A stretch of DNA of 64,000 nucleotides from Actinostola sp. cb2023 (Eukaryota; Cnidaria; Anthozoa; Actiniaria; Actinostolidae), in assembly GCA_033675265.1 (NCBI GenBank), contig JAUJYZ010001048.1, positions 88,775-152,774 on the forward strand. The letters run 5' to 3'. The translations under genes and the position numbers were made by a program. This document shows positions 40,951-52,400 of this stretch, piece after piece (the first letter of the stretch is position 1; each line of letters starts with the position of its first letter). The notes below the pieces were generated by a model. That model searched no databases. It worked only from the letters and a program-made list of their open reading frames with translations, and had not been told where the DNA came from.

Positions 40951-41235
40951 CTACCATAGAAATGCCCTGTATCGATCCCTCAGCCACTGTGTACACCCTT
41001 GAATGTCTTTAATTTGGCCCAAGAGTTTGTGTGAAGGCAGTCCAGCGATTCCATTCAAACTGACATCAGTCGAGCAGTGACAAAGTCGACAGCAAACTGT
41101 CTGTTCCCTCTCGGTAAGTAATTGTTCTATACAGTGATTACAATAGATATGAGCACATACAAGGACTTTAAGGTTGTCATGTCCGTTACAATCTGTACAC
41201 TTTAGTAGAGTCGAGCCTTGTTGTTGAGAGTCCAT
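40951..41235 (-). CDS. Small RING-finger protein (TRIM-like N-terminus)
   Basis: A single ORF of 94 aa. Zinc ligands of a C3HC4 RING can be counted: C13, C16, C27, H29, C32, C35, C49 and C52 (KCTDC, VCAHIYCNHC, CCRLC). Such domains act as E3 ubiquitin ligases. The following GIAGLPSHKLLGQI resembles the linker after the RING in TRIM proteins, but no B-box, coiled coil or C-terminal domain follows in this frame. A possible donor (AAGG/GTGTAC) near 41000 could extend it, so the C-terminal residues are uncertain. It could be a complete short protein, a first exon or a truncated gene. Confidence 0.6.
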   Translation of the reverse strand: MDSQQQGSTLLKCTDCNGHDNLKVLVCAHIYCNHCIEQLLTEREQTVCCRLCHCSTDVSLNGIAGLPSHKLLGQIKDIQGCTQWLRDRYRAFLW

Positions 41236-42943
41236 TTGATATTGAGTGGTTATCTATTTACTCGTGTCCGCGAAGCGTGAGTACTAGAAGTACTACGGTG
41301 TTATATGCCTACTGAATCGTGCCTTGAATGACCTTAGACAGACCTCGAGTAGACGGATTTGCGTCATGCATTCTCGTCTCGTATTTACACCGTTATAATG
41401 GTGGAATATTTGACGTACTTACTTTTAATGTACGCGTGAGAATTTCCTTGTCAAAGTTTTTAAACTTTATTAAAAGCAGTGATCACGTTATTAGTCTAAT
41501 TTTATCAGAGAAATTTAAACGTTTACAGGAAGATCCAGTGAACGTTTTCAACTCTCTTGATTGTCTCTTTTTGCGGAACAAAAGTGATTTTTAAAATTCG
41601 TGTTGATTTTTCATAATCCAGATTAAGAAATTGCAAGATATTTTAGAAATGTGTTGTGCAAATTCGTGAAAATATTTTAGAAATTTGCTACTCGACAACC
41701 GCCCTTCAAATTTGGGCGAGGGACGGGAGGGAGGTTTTGGATGATTCTCTAACTTCTTTTTTCAGTATCACTGAGATATTCCGGCTCTGGTGTGGCGCAT
41801 TCCTCGATTCAAAAACTCCCTCCCCCTCCCCTAGAGACGAAAATACCGCGACCCCTCTCATAAAACATACCTATCCCTCGCCTACACACAAAGTAGAAAA
41901 CTAGATGTCCCCAGAGTAGGGCACACGACTCTACCTCTAAGAAACTACTGCCCAAGTCGATCGCCCTTCAAATTAGGTTCCGCATCCTCACTAACTCCGG
42001 ACACTCCGCTGTTCTTGGGCGTGGTTCAGGGTCATTCAGTATTACCAAACACAAGCTATATTAATTTTGATCACATTAGCTATATTTCTTACCACACGAA
42101 AGCGAATGACTGAATACGTCGGCTTTTTTCCTTCTAACTATGATAACATGGCACTACAAATCGCTTTTCCTCAGTTACAAACAGCACTCAAGGAAATTGT
42201 TGTCAGTCTGAACGTGTTTTTGTCAAGTCAAGTTCTCAATAACTATCTGAAATACTGGGCGCAAAAGATATATAAAGACTACGAGAAGCGCGCGCACTGT
42301 AATCTAAGAAAATCTCCAACTCTCTCTAATAATAAATAGATAATAAATAATAAAATGCTTAGACCACTCTAGTCCAGCTCTTCTCTTCTGCTCTTTGCCG
42401 CGTGCCATCCAGTTCTGGGACTAGTTTTTGTCCTACACGTTTAGCTAAAAATTATGCCTTAGAAGCAAATCGTCTGTAGCTCTATATATAGTCTCGACAT
42501 CTCTTGTAACGAGAGGAAATATCAGTATCGAAAGTGTTGCAGACATTGTTTTCTTTCGGAATGGTTTTGCAAGTTAGTAAGCATGTTTACTTTAGGTAAC
42601 CTAGACTAAACTGTTTTATGGTCACGAGATCAACAAGTAGGTTCTATTACTTCTTCTTGTTTAACCAAAATGCTTAGTCGACCAGTCTTAGCTTTGTCTA
42701 GTTGTGTGATGTAAATAGAATTCACTCTTATTCTCTCTAGATCTCTCTGTGTCAGACTTAGTCGCGAAGCAAGATTGAGGCTGTCACGCGGTACAACCAG
42801 TTTAATGAGTTTCACTGACAACCTTTTTGAAACAGGGCTTAGTGAATACCAGAACCAATCGAAAACAAAACCAAGAGAAACAAGTTTATTTATTTTTTAT
42901 TCGTTTTCAAGAAAACAGGTCCCACCCTCGGCCGGGATTTTCC

Positions 42944-44248
42944 TCATCGTTGGTATATCTTCCATTGGTACTTATCAAGGACAACATCCCCTTGCTTCAA
43001 GTAAACGTCGCGATTGCATCCTTTAACTTTCTTGATTTCATTTCTCGGGAGGTTGACCTCGACAACCCATTCAATTTTATCCCATAGCTGACTGTCGTTG
43101 ATGACATTGCCGGCATCGTCGTAATTATTGATAAGAATATCCTCAGGTTTATTGTACGGACCGACAGACGTGAAATACACCCCTACAAAATCATAGAAAA
43201 TCATTGTAAAATGAATAACAAAGCCGACAGGATCAATCCCAAATGTCTTTGGATTTCAAATGAAATTAATAGAGTATGAAAGAATAGAATGTGAAATAGC
43301 CCCCCCCCCCCCCCCCCCCCCCCCCACAAGAAAGTGAGTTGCATGCACATGTAAGAAAAGACGAAAAATTACAGAAAGTATTAGTAAATAAGTAAGCCTT
43401 TTTTATTGTAATGTATGTATTGAAAAGAAAATACAATGTAAAAGAAAAAAAACAAAACAAAGTCGACCGTACAATAGCCTCCTAAAGCAGACGCGTGTCC
43501 AAGGCTTCCGTTTTACTACGCCGGCCACAGCCTGGACACGCGTCTGCTTTAGGAGGCTAGCATACAATGGTCCTTGTGGGAAATGCAAGCAAACTCAAAC
43601 GCACCACTTCCAAATGCTCCAGTTGCACTCGCATGAATCACTCTGTTTTTCTGGATTCCTATTGCACCAGATTCGCTGGTATAGTGGTAGAGTAAAATCT
43701 TTGAACACAAATATAAAAGTTATAATAATAATAATATTAATAATAATAGTTACTGGTTAAACTCAATCAAATGTATTTGTCGTGTCATACTGAAAATGAA
43801 AGTAGGATAAGGTTTTGCTTGCTGAAACACTTGGTAGAAAAAGGAGCAAAATTACATCATCGTATGGTTTCTTCACGATGAAACAGCTAATGGTACATGG
43901 GGAGTTATACAATTCTTGCTTAGCTTCAAATTTCAACATTTGCTTGAGTGCAGTCATAACTGGGCTAGGGGCAAGAAAGCCGGAAGTAATATAAGCGCGT
44001 CGATCGGCACTAAAAGACAGATCAATAATAGACCAGTTAAACTTTTCCTTGGCGGCTGCGGACTGCACTGATAGAGCGATACCGATATGATTTCTATTTC
44101 TCTATGTAATCAGAGGCAATTCTTTAATTGATATTCTTGTCTTGTTTGACTGACTCGTCTTCAAGGGGGATGGATATACATGCAGCGAACTGAGTTGCAG
44201 TGTAGTTTTAATTAAACAGTAAATAATAATCTGTTTTACCTTGGACAT
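42944..44248 (-). CDS. HYD1-type ADP-ribosyltransferase-like protein, four exons, intact
   Basis: Exons: 44248-44240 (only ATG TCC AAG), 44062-43856, 43698-43605 and 43182-42944 (TGA). They join in frame to 182 aa. From about residue 75 the protein matches the HYD1-signature ADP-ribosyltransferase fold (Tox-ART-HYD1): LLYHYTSESGAIGI with the expected active-site His77, VIHASATGAFGSG, then GVYFTSVGP with Tyr106, and a later W-V-V-E stretch near residue 142. The family was named from bacterial polymorphic toxins, but related genes occur in animals, where their substrate and role are unknown to me. The first 72 residues are not recognised; no signal peptide or membrane segment is seen. The exon-intron structure argues against contamination. 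A damaged second copy lies at 58397-59613. Confidence 0.75.
43299..43325. repeat. Poly-C run
   Basis: About 27 consecutive C, just downstream in the transcript sense of the intact HYD1-type gene's third exon, within its last intron. The equivalent in unit 2 (about 58718-58738) is shorter. Confidence 0.95.
43475..43560. repeat. Hairpin / short MITE
   Basis: TAGCCTCCTAAAGCAGACGC and its complement GCGTCTGCTTTAGGAGGCTA face each other around a 25-nt loop. It lies in the last intron of the HYD1-type gene and is also in unit 2 at about 58848-58934. Confidence 0.85.
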
Positions 44249-45167
44249 CTTGAAAGGAAGGACTTCGTGGTTTTATTGGGAGTCTTGAAACTTCTCGGCG
44301 ACAAATTCAACGAATCAACTGGACTCGAAGCTCAGGAAAACGAAAGAACTGAACGGTGTGATCACGTGATTTCTCAGAAATTGATTCTATCTTGTAACCA
44401 TAACGAGCTGCAGACCCACTTTATTTGTACGGAGCCTGCTGTGCGATAAACAATAGGCTGCGGTTTTGAAAAGTTAATCCCACTTGACTCATGGCGTTAC
44501 ACACGATGACATCCTATGTACAGATCTAATGTACTACGTAATAAGGATTATTCCATATTTGGAAGAAGTCTTATTTTGGCGCTATATTCGTACAACGTTT
44601 CGCGCTTTTATTATGGATTGATCGTCGGCTAGTCGCTATGCCGATCGGTGCTGGAGCAGTTTCTGTTCCTCTTATTCAAGTGTTTGAGAATTCAAAGGTC
44701 TGGTAAGTTACGAATAGATCGTACTGATGTTGCAAGTCATCAAGGTTCAAGGAAAATGCAATTTTTAATGAAGAAATACAATCATTCTGAGGTCTAGGAT
44801 TTCACGCGATGGCAGCAGTTTCAATCAGTTAAAACATATGATAGCAAAAAGAAGAAAGTGTTAGTCGCTGCCTTTAGATTGGTGTCAGGTTTGCTAAGAC
44901 ATCAAGAACGTTAACTATCGGTCATAAAGGATTTTGATATGACCAATGCTGTACATCAAATGAACAGAATTGACCTCACAGGTCAATATCGATATTTTTG
45001 AAGGTACTAGTATTTATGACAACTTGTAAGTATATGACTTTTCTTTTTCATGCATTGCCAAAATTCTCATGGCAATTTGAGCATGGAGAATTTTGATCAA
45101 AATATTGGAATGGACGAAGCAGAGCGGCAGAGATACCCCCAATTCATGTTTGTAATAATCATTGAAC

Positions 45168-45475
45168 GTTTTCTCGTACTTTCCAGGTGTTTCGCGGCCC
45201 GAAAGTAGCGAAATTACTAGGTGTTTCGCCCGTAATTTTGTGGAAAGTTTGATACTTATATCGTCACTTAAGTAAACCCCCAAATCAAGTAAGACTTTTC
45301 CTCGTGCTTTCCAGGTGTCTCGCCCGAAAGCAGCAGGATTACTAGGTGCTTCGCCCGTAGACCTGTGAAAAAGTCTTTCTTTGATCATATGAAATATTCC
45401 CTCGTGCTTTCCAGGTGTCTCGCCCGAAGGCAGCAGGATTACCAGGTGAATCGCCCGTCGTCCTGTGGAATATTT
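45168..45475. repeat. Three tandem units with GTGTCTCGCCCGAAAGCAGC
   Basis: Each unit of about 80 bp has CTTTCCAGGTGTCTCGCCCG followed by CAGGATTACTAGGTG and a CGCCCGT end. This lies within the 1.5 kb present only in unit 1. No gene is seen in 44400-45922. Confidence 0.75.
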
Positions 45476-46008
45476 CATGTTCACTACCCTGTACGGCCCA
45501 ATGATGCCGCGTCTCCCAAAAAAGCTTATCCTCAAATTTGCTTATGCTTGTCCATTCTCTGTCTGATAGTTACACGGTAAAATGTATGGAACAGATCGAA
45601 CTAAGCAGATCCCCGATATAACTCGTGAACCCCGGTAAAACGAACACATTTACCCTAATAGCCAGCTATTGAATGATCCTCAGATTAAAAATGAGATCAT
45701 TTGCCATTGAGTTTTGTCACGCTACTACCGTTCATGTCTCGTACGCTACCATGACCGTGACCTACGTGTTGACATACATAGTACACGGCTATTTGTCTAG
45801 GGATTAATTCCTGCTGTGATGATCCCACCCTGCGGTCGCTAATCTCCACTAAAGAATTCAAAGAAGCCTGCAAAAATTGTAAGCACGTACAAATATAGAT
45901 GACCTGCAGCTCCTTATGTCGAATTCTTGGAATTCTACGTGGCAATTTTATTGTTGTTTTTTTATTGTATATTTATAAAGTAAAACAGTGGCGAACGCCA
46001 TACAGCTG

Positions 46009-46015
46009 CGTAGTC
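46009..46015. repeat. Left target site duplication CGTAGTC
   Basis: CGTAGTC directly precedes the transposon and is repeated at 50869-50875 directly after it. The paralogous empty site in unit 2 reads AGCTGCGGAGGTCTTTTAAT. Confidence 0.85.
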
Positions 46016-46622
46016 CACAGGCAGCCCAACCATTGCTTTTGAGGCTACTAAATAATTCAAAAAAAAATTTTTTTTTGATGGGCTTCCTGTGGTAGAGCGC
46101 GCGCATTTATATATTGGGTTCCCTGTGCTGAGTAATGTCCTATGTTGGGCTTCCTGTGTGCCTCCTGCGGGATGCGCCCGCAGCAAATGTGTATATTTAC
46201 ACAAGGTATGAAACTAGGTCACGTGACAAATACGATTTTGACCCTAATTTTGTCAATGTGATGTGAAAATTCAATTTTTCTTCGAATAACTAAACTTTAC
46301 CGTATTCTCGAAACACTTTGTAAGTGTCAGTCGTCTAACTTCAACGTATGCTGAGAAACTAATTTTTGAAATTTTGAGCGTCATGGACCGATGTGCGACG
46401 CGAGTACATGGTGCACTTTTCCGTGAAGTAGTCGGGATTTTGCCTTCGAGAGGAAATCGGCCAGCGCTCGGTATCTAAACATGACGTCTTGTTACGTCAG
46501 GTTACGTCAGGGCACGTCATTACTGTATACGCCATTTTGGTTTATGTCACAAGCTAGTAAATACATATACTGTTGAAAGTGTATTATTAAACAAGCCTCA
46601 TAATTTATCAAAACAATCAAAA

Positions 46623-47233
46623 ATGACCGAAATAGTTTTAAATGCAGAGCAAAGGAGAGTCTTGGATCGAGTAATGTGTGGCCACAACTTATTTATCAGT
46701 GGCAAAGCCGGTACAGGTAAGACATTCATCGTCAAACACATTGTCAAGTTGATGGAGAAGACGAAGGCCATTGTTGTCACTTGTACAACTGGTATGGCTT
46801 GTACGCTTTACGAGAACGCTAAGACGTTACATTCATTTGCTGGGCTTCGAAATGGACGAAGGAACATTGATGCGTTGGTCTCGTCGGTCATGAACAACAC
46901 CGAGTGTTTGCAAAGATGGCGTTCAACTGAGATATTGATAATCGACGAGATATCTCAGTGTAGCATGAAGACCTGGGAGAGACCATTCACACGTTAGCCC
47001 AGAAAACAAGGGGAAATAATCTCGTATTTGGAGGTATGCAGGTAATTGGGGTTGGGGATTTTTATCAGTTACCTCCAGTGAAGAACGACATTGACGAAGC
47101 GAAATATTGCTTTGAAAGTGAAGTGTGGAAGGAAGTTTTCCCTCACACTGTGCTTTTGCAAAACGTTTATCGACAAGATGAGACTGAAAGAGAATTTCTG
47201 AATGTACTTGGAGAACTGGCTAGTGGTGAATGA
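46623..47233 (+). pseudogene. PIF1-like helicase fragment, frameshifted
   Basis: The first frame encodes a SF1 helicase start: AEQRRVLDRVMCG (Q motif), GKAGTGKT (Walker A), TTGMACTLY (motif Ia) and LIIDEISQCS (Walker B). Near 46979 an extra GA (GAGAGACC where GAGACC is expected) moves the frame; the second frame continues with NNLVFGGMQVIGVGDFYQLP (motif III) and LLQNVYRQDETE (motif IV) to a stop at 47233. Motifs V and VI of a full PIF1 (over 500 aa) are absent, so this is a truncated, inactive remnant. It lies inside the P-like transposon close to its left terminus. Confidence 0.85.
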
Positions 47234-47360
47234 AGTGGGGGGAATTATATTAGTATTCAGTTTTAATATATTTGTTTTCTTTCACTAATACGAAAAGTAC
47301 TAAAATGGAGTACAAACACTAAAAGCATGCAATGATTTAAACTGAATAGAAGACAATACA

Positions 47361-47461
47361 GAGTGATGGCACTTAACCCGTGATACAGATATTAGCCAAG
47401 TAGATATTAGTTACATTTACTAACTATTAGATTTTGTTTCACGGGTTAAGTGCCATCACTC
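47361..47461. mobile_element. Nested MITE
   Basis: GAGTGATGGCACTTAACCCG and its complement bound 101 bp. It sits inside the P-like transposon downstream of the helicase remnant and probably disrupted it. Confidence 0.85.
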
Positions 47462-47683
47462 TAATCAGCATACAGCGATTCCAATAAATCTGGGCCCTAC
47501 TAATTAGCCGTCAGTGTTTATTAGATGTAAAGGAACAAAAGAAAACAAAAGAGTGAGTGGCTAATTGTGTGTATTGGTATAGTTAGTAATGCCCGGGTAT
47601 GTAATTGGAATCATTCTAATTTAGCACTAGTGCTACATTCTATTTACGTTGCACACTTTTAGTGTTTGTAAGCTTTAGCTATG

Positions 47684-47810
47684 CCAGGGTCCTGTTACTC
47701 AAACGTGGTTAACACTAACCCAGGCTAAATATAGCAATTCTGGCTATTTGATTGGATGACAGGCTATATTTAACCCTGGGTTAGCATTAACCCACTTCCT
47801 AGCAACTGGA
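47684..47810. mobile_element. Second nested fold-back
   Basis: Arms TTAACACTAACCCAGGCTAAA and the complement around ATTTGATTGGATGACAGG. Ends CCAGGGTCCTG and CTAGCAACTGG are loosely inverted. Between here and 48840 I see only AT-rich sequence and an imperfect direct repeat of AACATCAAGTGAGTCTTGTT. Confidence 0.7.
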
Positions 47811-48937
47811 TGCTGCAGAGCAGCATTCATTTATACGTGCCAGAAATATTTTTAAACATGATGTTTAAAAATTTGAGTGAAAAAAATAAATGTATTTATT
47901 ACAAGTGGATATTAATATTTCTTGTTAACATTATTTCTTGTTATTATTATTTCTTGTTATTATTACATTGGATTTATTGTTATTATGAAAATGATAAATA
48001 TTTAATTTATAAAATCAATAAAGTGGTTAATTTCTATATAAAGTACTCCATCTTCTGTTGGTTTATATTCAAATATAGACTATGAATATATCCACAATGT
48101 TCGTCTTTATATAATTATTGCTGGAGTCAGCTTTCAAAGTAACAACACATCCTGAAAGAGATAAAAAATTGATATTATTCAACAGTGACATATGGACCAT
48201 GGGTTGCTATAATAATGAACATCAATCAAGTGAGTCTAGTTTGGACCATCCTCGGGAAACAAGGAGTATATTCTGTTGCTCGTTACTCGCTCCCAGAGAA
48301 ATACCCCTGGGAACGAAGTCTGTTGGAACTTGTTCTGGAAGTCAAACATAGTAGCTAACCAATCAGAGCGCGCGTTAGAATTGTGTTATTTTACAATTTA
48401 TTATATTTACCATGTGATGAAGACTTCCCTGCCATAACAGTGTTTAATGATTTTCTTGGTTGAGCTTAGTAGTGTGTAAGATTATGTCAACTGTGTATAT
48501 AGTCCCTGAAGACCTATTATCCAACATTGAAACAACAAAACAATGAATGACCTGTAAAAATAAATCAATGAACATCAAGTGAGTCTTGTTTGGATTAAGC
48601 TGGCTTATATTTACCATGTGATGAAGACTTCCCTGCCATTGTGTTAATGATCTTGATTGAGGCTAGTATAGTGAGACTGTAATAATGCCAACTGTATATA
48701 GTCCCTGAGGACCTGTTATCAGGGCATTCAAACAATGAATGACCTGTAAAAATAAATCAATGAACATCAAGTGAGTCTTGTTTGGATTAAGCTGGCTTAT
48801 ATTTAAGCCGTTGTCAATAAGAGTACAGACACACTGTATGACTAATCGCTAGCGGGACCTACATGTACATAAACAGTCCCATCAAACCAAGTGGAAATAA
48901 ATTCTGAAAATACATGTATCTCCAACAAAATTATTAC

Positions 48938-50325
48938 CTGAATAGACATTTCATCCAAAATCAAACCACCTTCTCTACCATATGCATCAAGTTCATTTTT
49001 ATCTGCCTCCTTAACAAGCCAATCTAGTACTTCATCATTTATTCCTGCCTTCTGGCTTACAGAGTTTTTATACAAGGACAATAGTCTTCCAGATGGTAAC
49101 CTGATCATACCACTATCCTTCAACTGTTCATAAGCTTCTGGGCTTCGACACCACAGGGATAAACAGAGACGAATGATTCTGAAAAGAAAAATGGGATTTT
49201 ACTCTGAACAGGTGGTATATTAACATCAATAAGACACTTACTTTGGGTGCCATTTATTTGCTCTTGAATCTGGATTTTCAAGAACTTGTTTCTGTGCTTC
49301 CCAAAACATTTTCATGTCATCATTAACTTTGCTTTCATCAATTCTTCCAAACATTGACTTAAAATCATTGTGATCTTCTTCTGTGAAGTCTTCCATTTGT
49401 TTTTGTATCTCTTCTTTGGCATTCGCTGCCCTCTCTGCCCTTTTTTCTGCATTCTTTACACGTGCTTGTTCAATAGGCAGTCTACTTGATATCTCCTCTG
49501 GATTCATGTACGAAATTCGCTTTTGCTTTTTAAGCTCCTGTCCATCATGATCTGACTCGTTCTTCCTATAGCTACGACAATTTTGTTTAAGTGTAACACA
49601 ATTTCGACATTTCATTTCGTGTGTATTGTAACTCAAAATAGATAAACAGTTTCTTGCTCGATGCCTGATAGACTGAGTCTTGATGCCTTGATCGTCACAC
49701 ATTTCCCAGTGTTCAGTAATACCATGGGCATGGGCATTCCCTTGCACAGTTTTTGGACTGTTGACTTCAAACTCAAAGCCTTTGCATAGTGGTACCTCGG
49801 CACAAAATTCAAATACATTGTCAAGAAATTGTTTTGATAAACCTTGAACATTATCTAGATCAAGTGCAACCTCGTTTGACATCACATTCACAGAGAACTT
49901 GATAGTTAAATCTTGACATACACGTAGTTCTCTCACCATTTTTTTACCGTCGCAAAGATCGTCACTTACCGTTATAATCATCCACTGAATTGCCTCTGTT
50001 GACTTCTTGTTCGCTTTGGAGGATTATAAGAATTCAAAATTTGACCCCATTCTAGCGGGAAAGGCTCACTTATTCTTGCTAAATTTGTATACACCCAACA
50101 TCTTTTCATTCCGCTGTTAGTCGGTAATGTCTTCTGCTCTCTCTTTCCGAATGGAAATAACTTCTTAATCACACGTCCCAATTCTTTATCTCGGTTGTTT
50201 ACTTTATCTTTATGTGGTGAAGTCCTCAATTCCTCTTCAATTTTGTCCAGCTGCACCGAGTGACCAACACTTTTATAATATGTTTGCCACAACCTGTACG
50301 AAGCACCATAAATGTTTGTACACAC
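48938..50325 (-). pseudogene. P-element-like transposase, C-terminally truncated
   Basis: Clear exons: 49242 and upstream (a 247-codon frame to 49981) joined in frame to 49178-48938. The joined part reads FWEAQKQVLENPDSRANKWH, then IIRLCLSLWCRSPEAYEQLK, SGMIRLPSGRLLSLYKN and LILDEMSIQ, the order seen at the start of the RNase H-like domain of P-type/THAP9-like transposases; the D of LDEMS fits the first catalytic Asp. An upstream frame at 50325-49978 (115 codons, YRLWQTYYKSVGHSVQLDKI) is probably its N-terminal part but I could not fix the join. The exon ends at a donor (CAG/GTAATA) and no downstream exons with the other catalytic residues are seen, so the gene is incomplete. It ends next to the transposon's right terminus. 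Confidence 0.7.
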
Positions 50326-50921
50326 AAATATGTAGTTTTAAAACCCTTTCACTCGCTTTTTAAAAGCTGAAATCAGAAATATAAAACCTACCATGCATTA
50401 ACAGATAATTCTCTGGTGGTAGAAATACTCTCCATCGCCATTTGGTTTCTTTTTAAAAGAATATATCGAGATGGAAAATGTTTGAAGTTATAGAAAATGG
50501 CGGTGTTTGTGATGACGTTTTGATGACCTCAGCTGACGTTTCTTAGGCGTCACCACGACGTCACCACGTATATGTGAACAATCTTCGGAAGGCAAAATCC
50601 GACTACTTCACGGAAAAGTGCACCATGTACTCGCGGCGAGTCGCGGCGCACATCAGGCCATCACGTGACTGGAGTTTCATACCTTGTATAAATATACACA
50701 TACACTGCGGGACGCGCGGGATGCACACAGGAAGCCCAACATAGGACATTACTCAGCACAGGGAACCCAATATATAAATGCGCGCGCTCTACCACAGGAA
50801 GCCCATCAAAAAAAATTTTTTTTTTGAATTATTTAGTAGCCTCAAAAGCAATGGTTGGGCTGCCTGTGCGTAGTCTTTTAATCAGAGGCCTAACGGCCCT
50901 CATCAGTGATATTTAACAAAT

Positions 50922-50940
50922 ACAAATAGAAAACGTTTTC

Positions 50941-50971
<31 letters not shown>

Positions 50972-51099
50972 GGAAGTTTGGGAGAAGTCGAGAGCTATTG
51001 TGTAAAACCGAGCCTTTACACAGAGCTCGAGACTTCTCCCAAACTTTCCCGAGTGTTTATATCAGGCTATGTAAACACGGGAAAACGTTTTCTATTTGT
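50922..51099. mobile_element. Fold-back element with about 75-bp arms
   Basis: ACAAATAGAAAACGTTTTCC and its complement bound arms sharing AGCCTGATATAAACACG and AAGTTTGGGAGAAGTC. It begins right where the unit 1 homology to unit 2 ends. Confidence 0.85.
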
Positions 51100-52119
51100 T
51101 TTATAAAATAACTACAAGGATTTCTTTCGTAAAACTCCTTTAGTTTACGCGAGATTTTAGTGATCAAAATTTCAATTCTCCTGAAAACGTCAGAAATCGC
51201 CCATCATCCAATCAAATCTCACGAAAGAAATCAAAATGGCAAAGCGACTCGACAACTTTTATTGTGCAGTTTACTGTTTTAACACGAAAAACGATTTGAA
51301 GAATGCTATTTTCTGTCAGAAAATTGCAGAAGAATGCTTGTTACACTTTGTTTTTGTATCCTGTGAACACGAAACACGAAGAAAAGTGAGAAAAGCTGAG
51401 CCGAATCACGATCAATGACGAAGAGTTGTCAAACTTTCTGAAATATTTGACAACTTGATGAATGGAGCACGAAGTCAGGTAGCCAAATATCCACAGTTTT
51501 TGTCGTATTTTTGAATCTTGTCGTCGCTTTTCTCGACAAGAATGTATAAACGATGGACGTTTCTGAGACATTTCAAGATATGTTTTCTCTTTGACATATT
51601 TTACTAGAGATATGAATGTTCTGGCGAATCCACCGTGTAGCTACAAGAATCGCTCTGTTTTCACTGTTTTGTGAGCTTAAATCTTTTCTTGATATTTTCA
51701 GTCGTACACTTGAGAAAATATAAGACTTAAGTTATGTGTAGCTAAGTATAACTTACAAAATGGTTAGTATGTGATTGAGAAAACTGAGCCGTTATATTTA
51801 GTTTTCTTCGTTATTGTGGACAGAAATAATTGGACGATTCGTCGAGTTTCTTGCCGGCCGAGTTTGAATGAACTTGAAGCTCAATTCTTGCAAAATTACT
51901 TAATTTTCGGTTTAAAATCATCAAAATCACATCTAGATAGAACTTGAACTTGACTAAACAAGAAAAACTGTAATTCTATGGCTTTTGTTTAGTAAATAAA
52001 ACATGTTTGACAACAGAAAAAAATACATTTGTGGTCAGTTATTTTTACAATCAAATCCACTGCATCGCTTCAAGGTTGTTCAAGGTCATGAACCATGTTT
52101 ACATAACCTCATATCAACA

Positions 52120-52400
52120 TCTACGACGGCAATCTACGACGGCACTTCACCAGTTTTCACGTGATAGATTGCCGTCACGGACGTCAACGGTCGATTCGAA
52201 CATCATTCGTCAGTGCGCGCGCCGTCCGTGTTGACAAAAACGTCTCCCTAATGTTCGAAACGACCGTTGACGTCCGTGACGGCAATCTACGACGTGAAAA
52301 CAGGTGAAGTGCCGTCGTAGATTGCCGTCACGGACGTCAACGGTCGTTTCGAACATTATTCGTCAGTGCGCGCGCCGTCGTCCTCACGTTCGCGTCGTAG
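52120..52400. mobile_element. Multi-arm fold-back element
   Basis: The block with GATTGCCGTCACGGACGTCA and CGGTCGTTTCGAACATTATT occurs twice directly and once inverted, with GTCAGTGCGCGCGCCGTC at two places. This is typical of a MITE inserted in a copy of itself. Confidence 0.75.

Larger units (their letters stand above)
42424..46015. repeat. Segmental duplication, unit 1 (left part)
   Basis: From TTTTTGTCCTAC on, this segment matches 57730-59895 in order and orientation: the same poly-C run, the same HYD1-type gene, and the same CGAACGCCATA end. Bases of about 44400-45922 are absent from unit 2. After the transposon at 46016-50868 the homology resumes at 50876 for about 40 bp. Unit 1 is the less damaged copy. 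Confidence 0.85.
46016..50868. mobile_element. 4.85 kb P-like DNA transposon with PIF1-like helicase, decayed
   Basis: Both ends are inverted: CACAGGCAGCCCAACCATTG at 46016 and its complement ending at 50868, extending over at least 150 bp, and weaker similarity continues inward (the block with GACTACTTCACGGAAAAGTG is at both sides). Each terminus carries four spaced copies of a TGGGCTTCCTGTG-type motif, likely transposase-binding sites. A 7-bp duplication flanks it. Inside, a plus-strand PIF1-like helicase and a minus-strand P-type transposase point toward each other. Both are broken, so the copy is probably inactive. Two smaller MITEs have inserted in the middle. Confidence 0.8.

Noticed and set aside
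42067..42339. 90-codon plus-strand frame (LQTALKEIVVSLNVFLSSQ)
   Set aside because: No family recognised, no neighbouring exon, and absent from unit 2; not enough support to call a gene.
42775..43087. Plus-strand frames opposite the HYD1-type last exon
   Set aside because: Shadows of the minus-strand coding exon 42944-43182.
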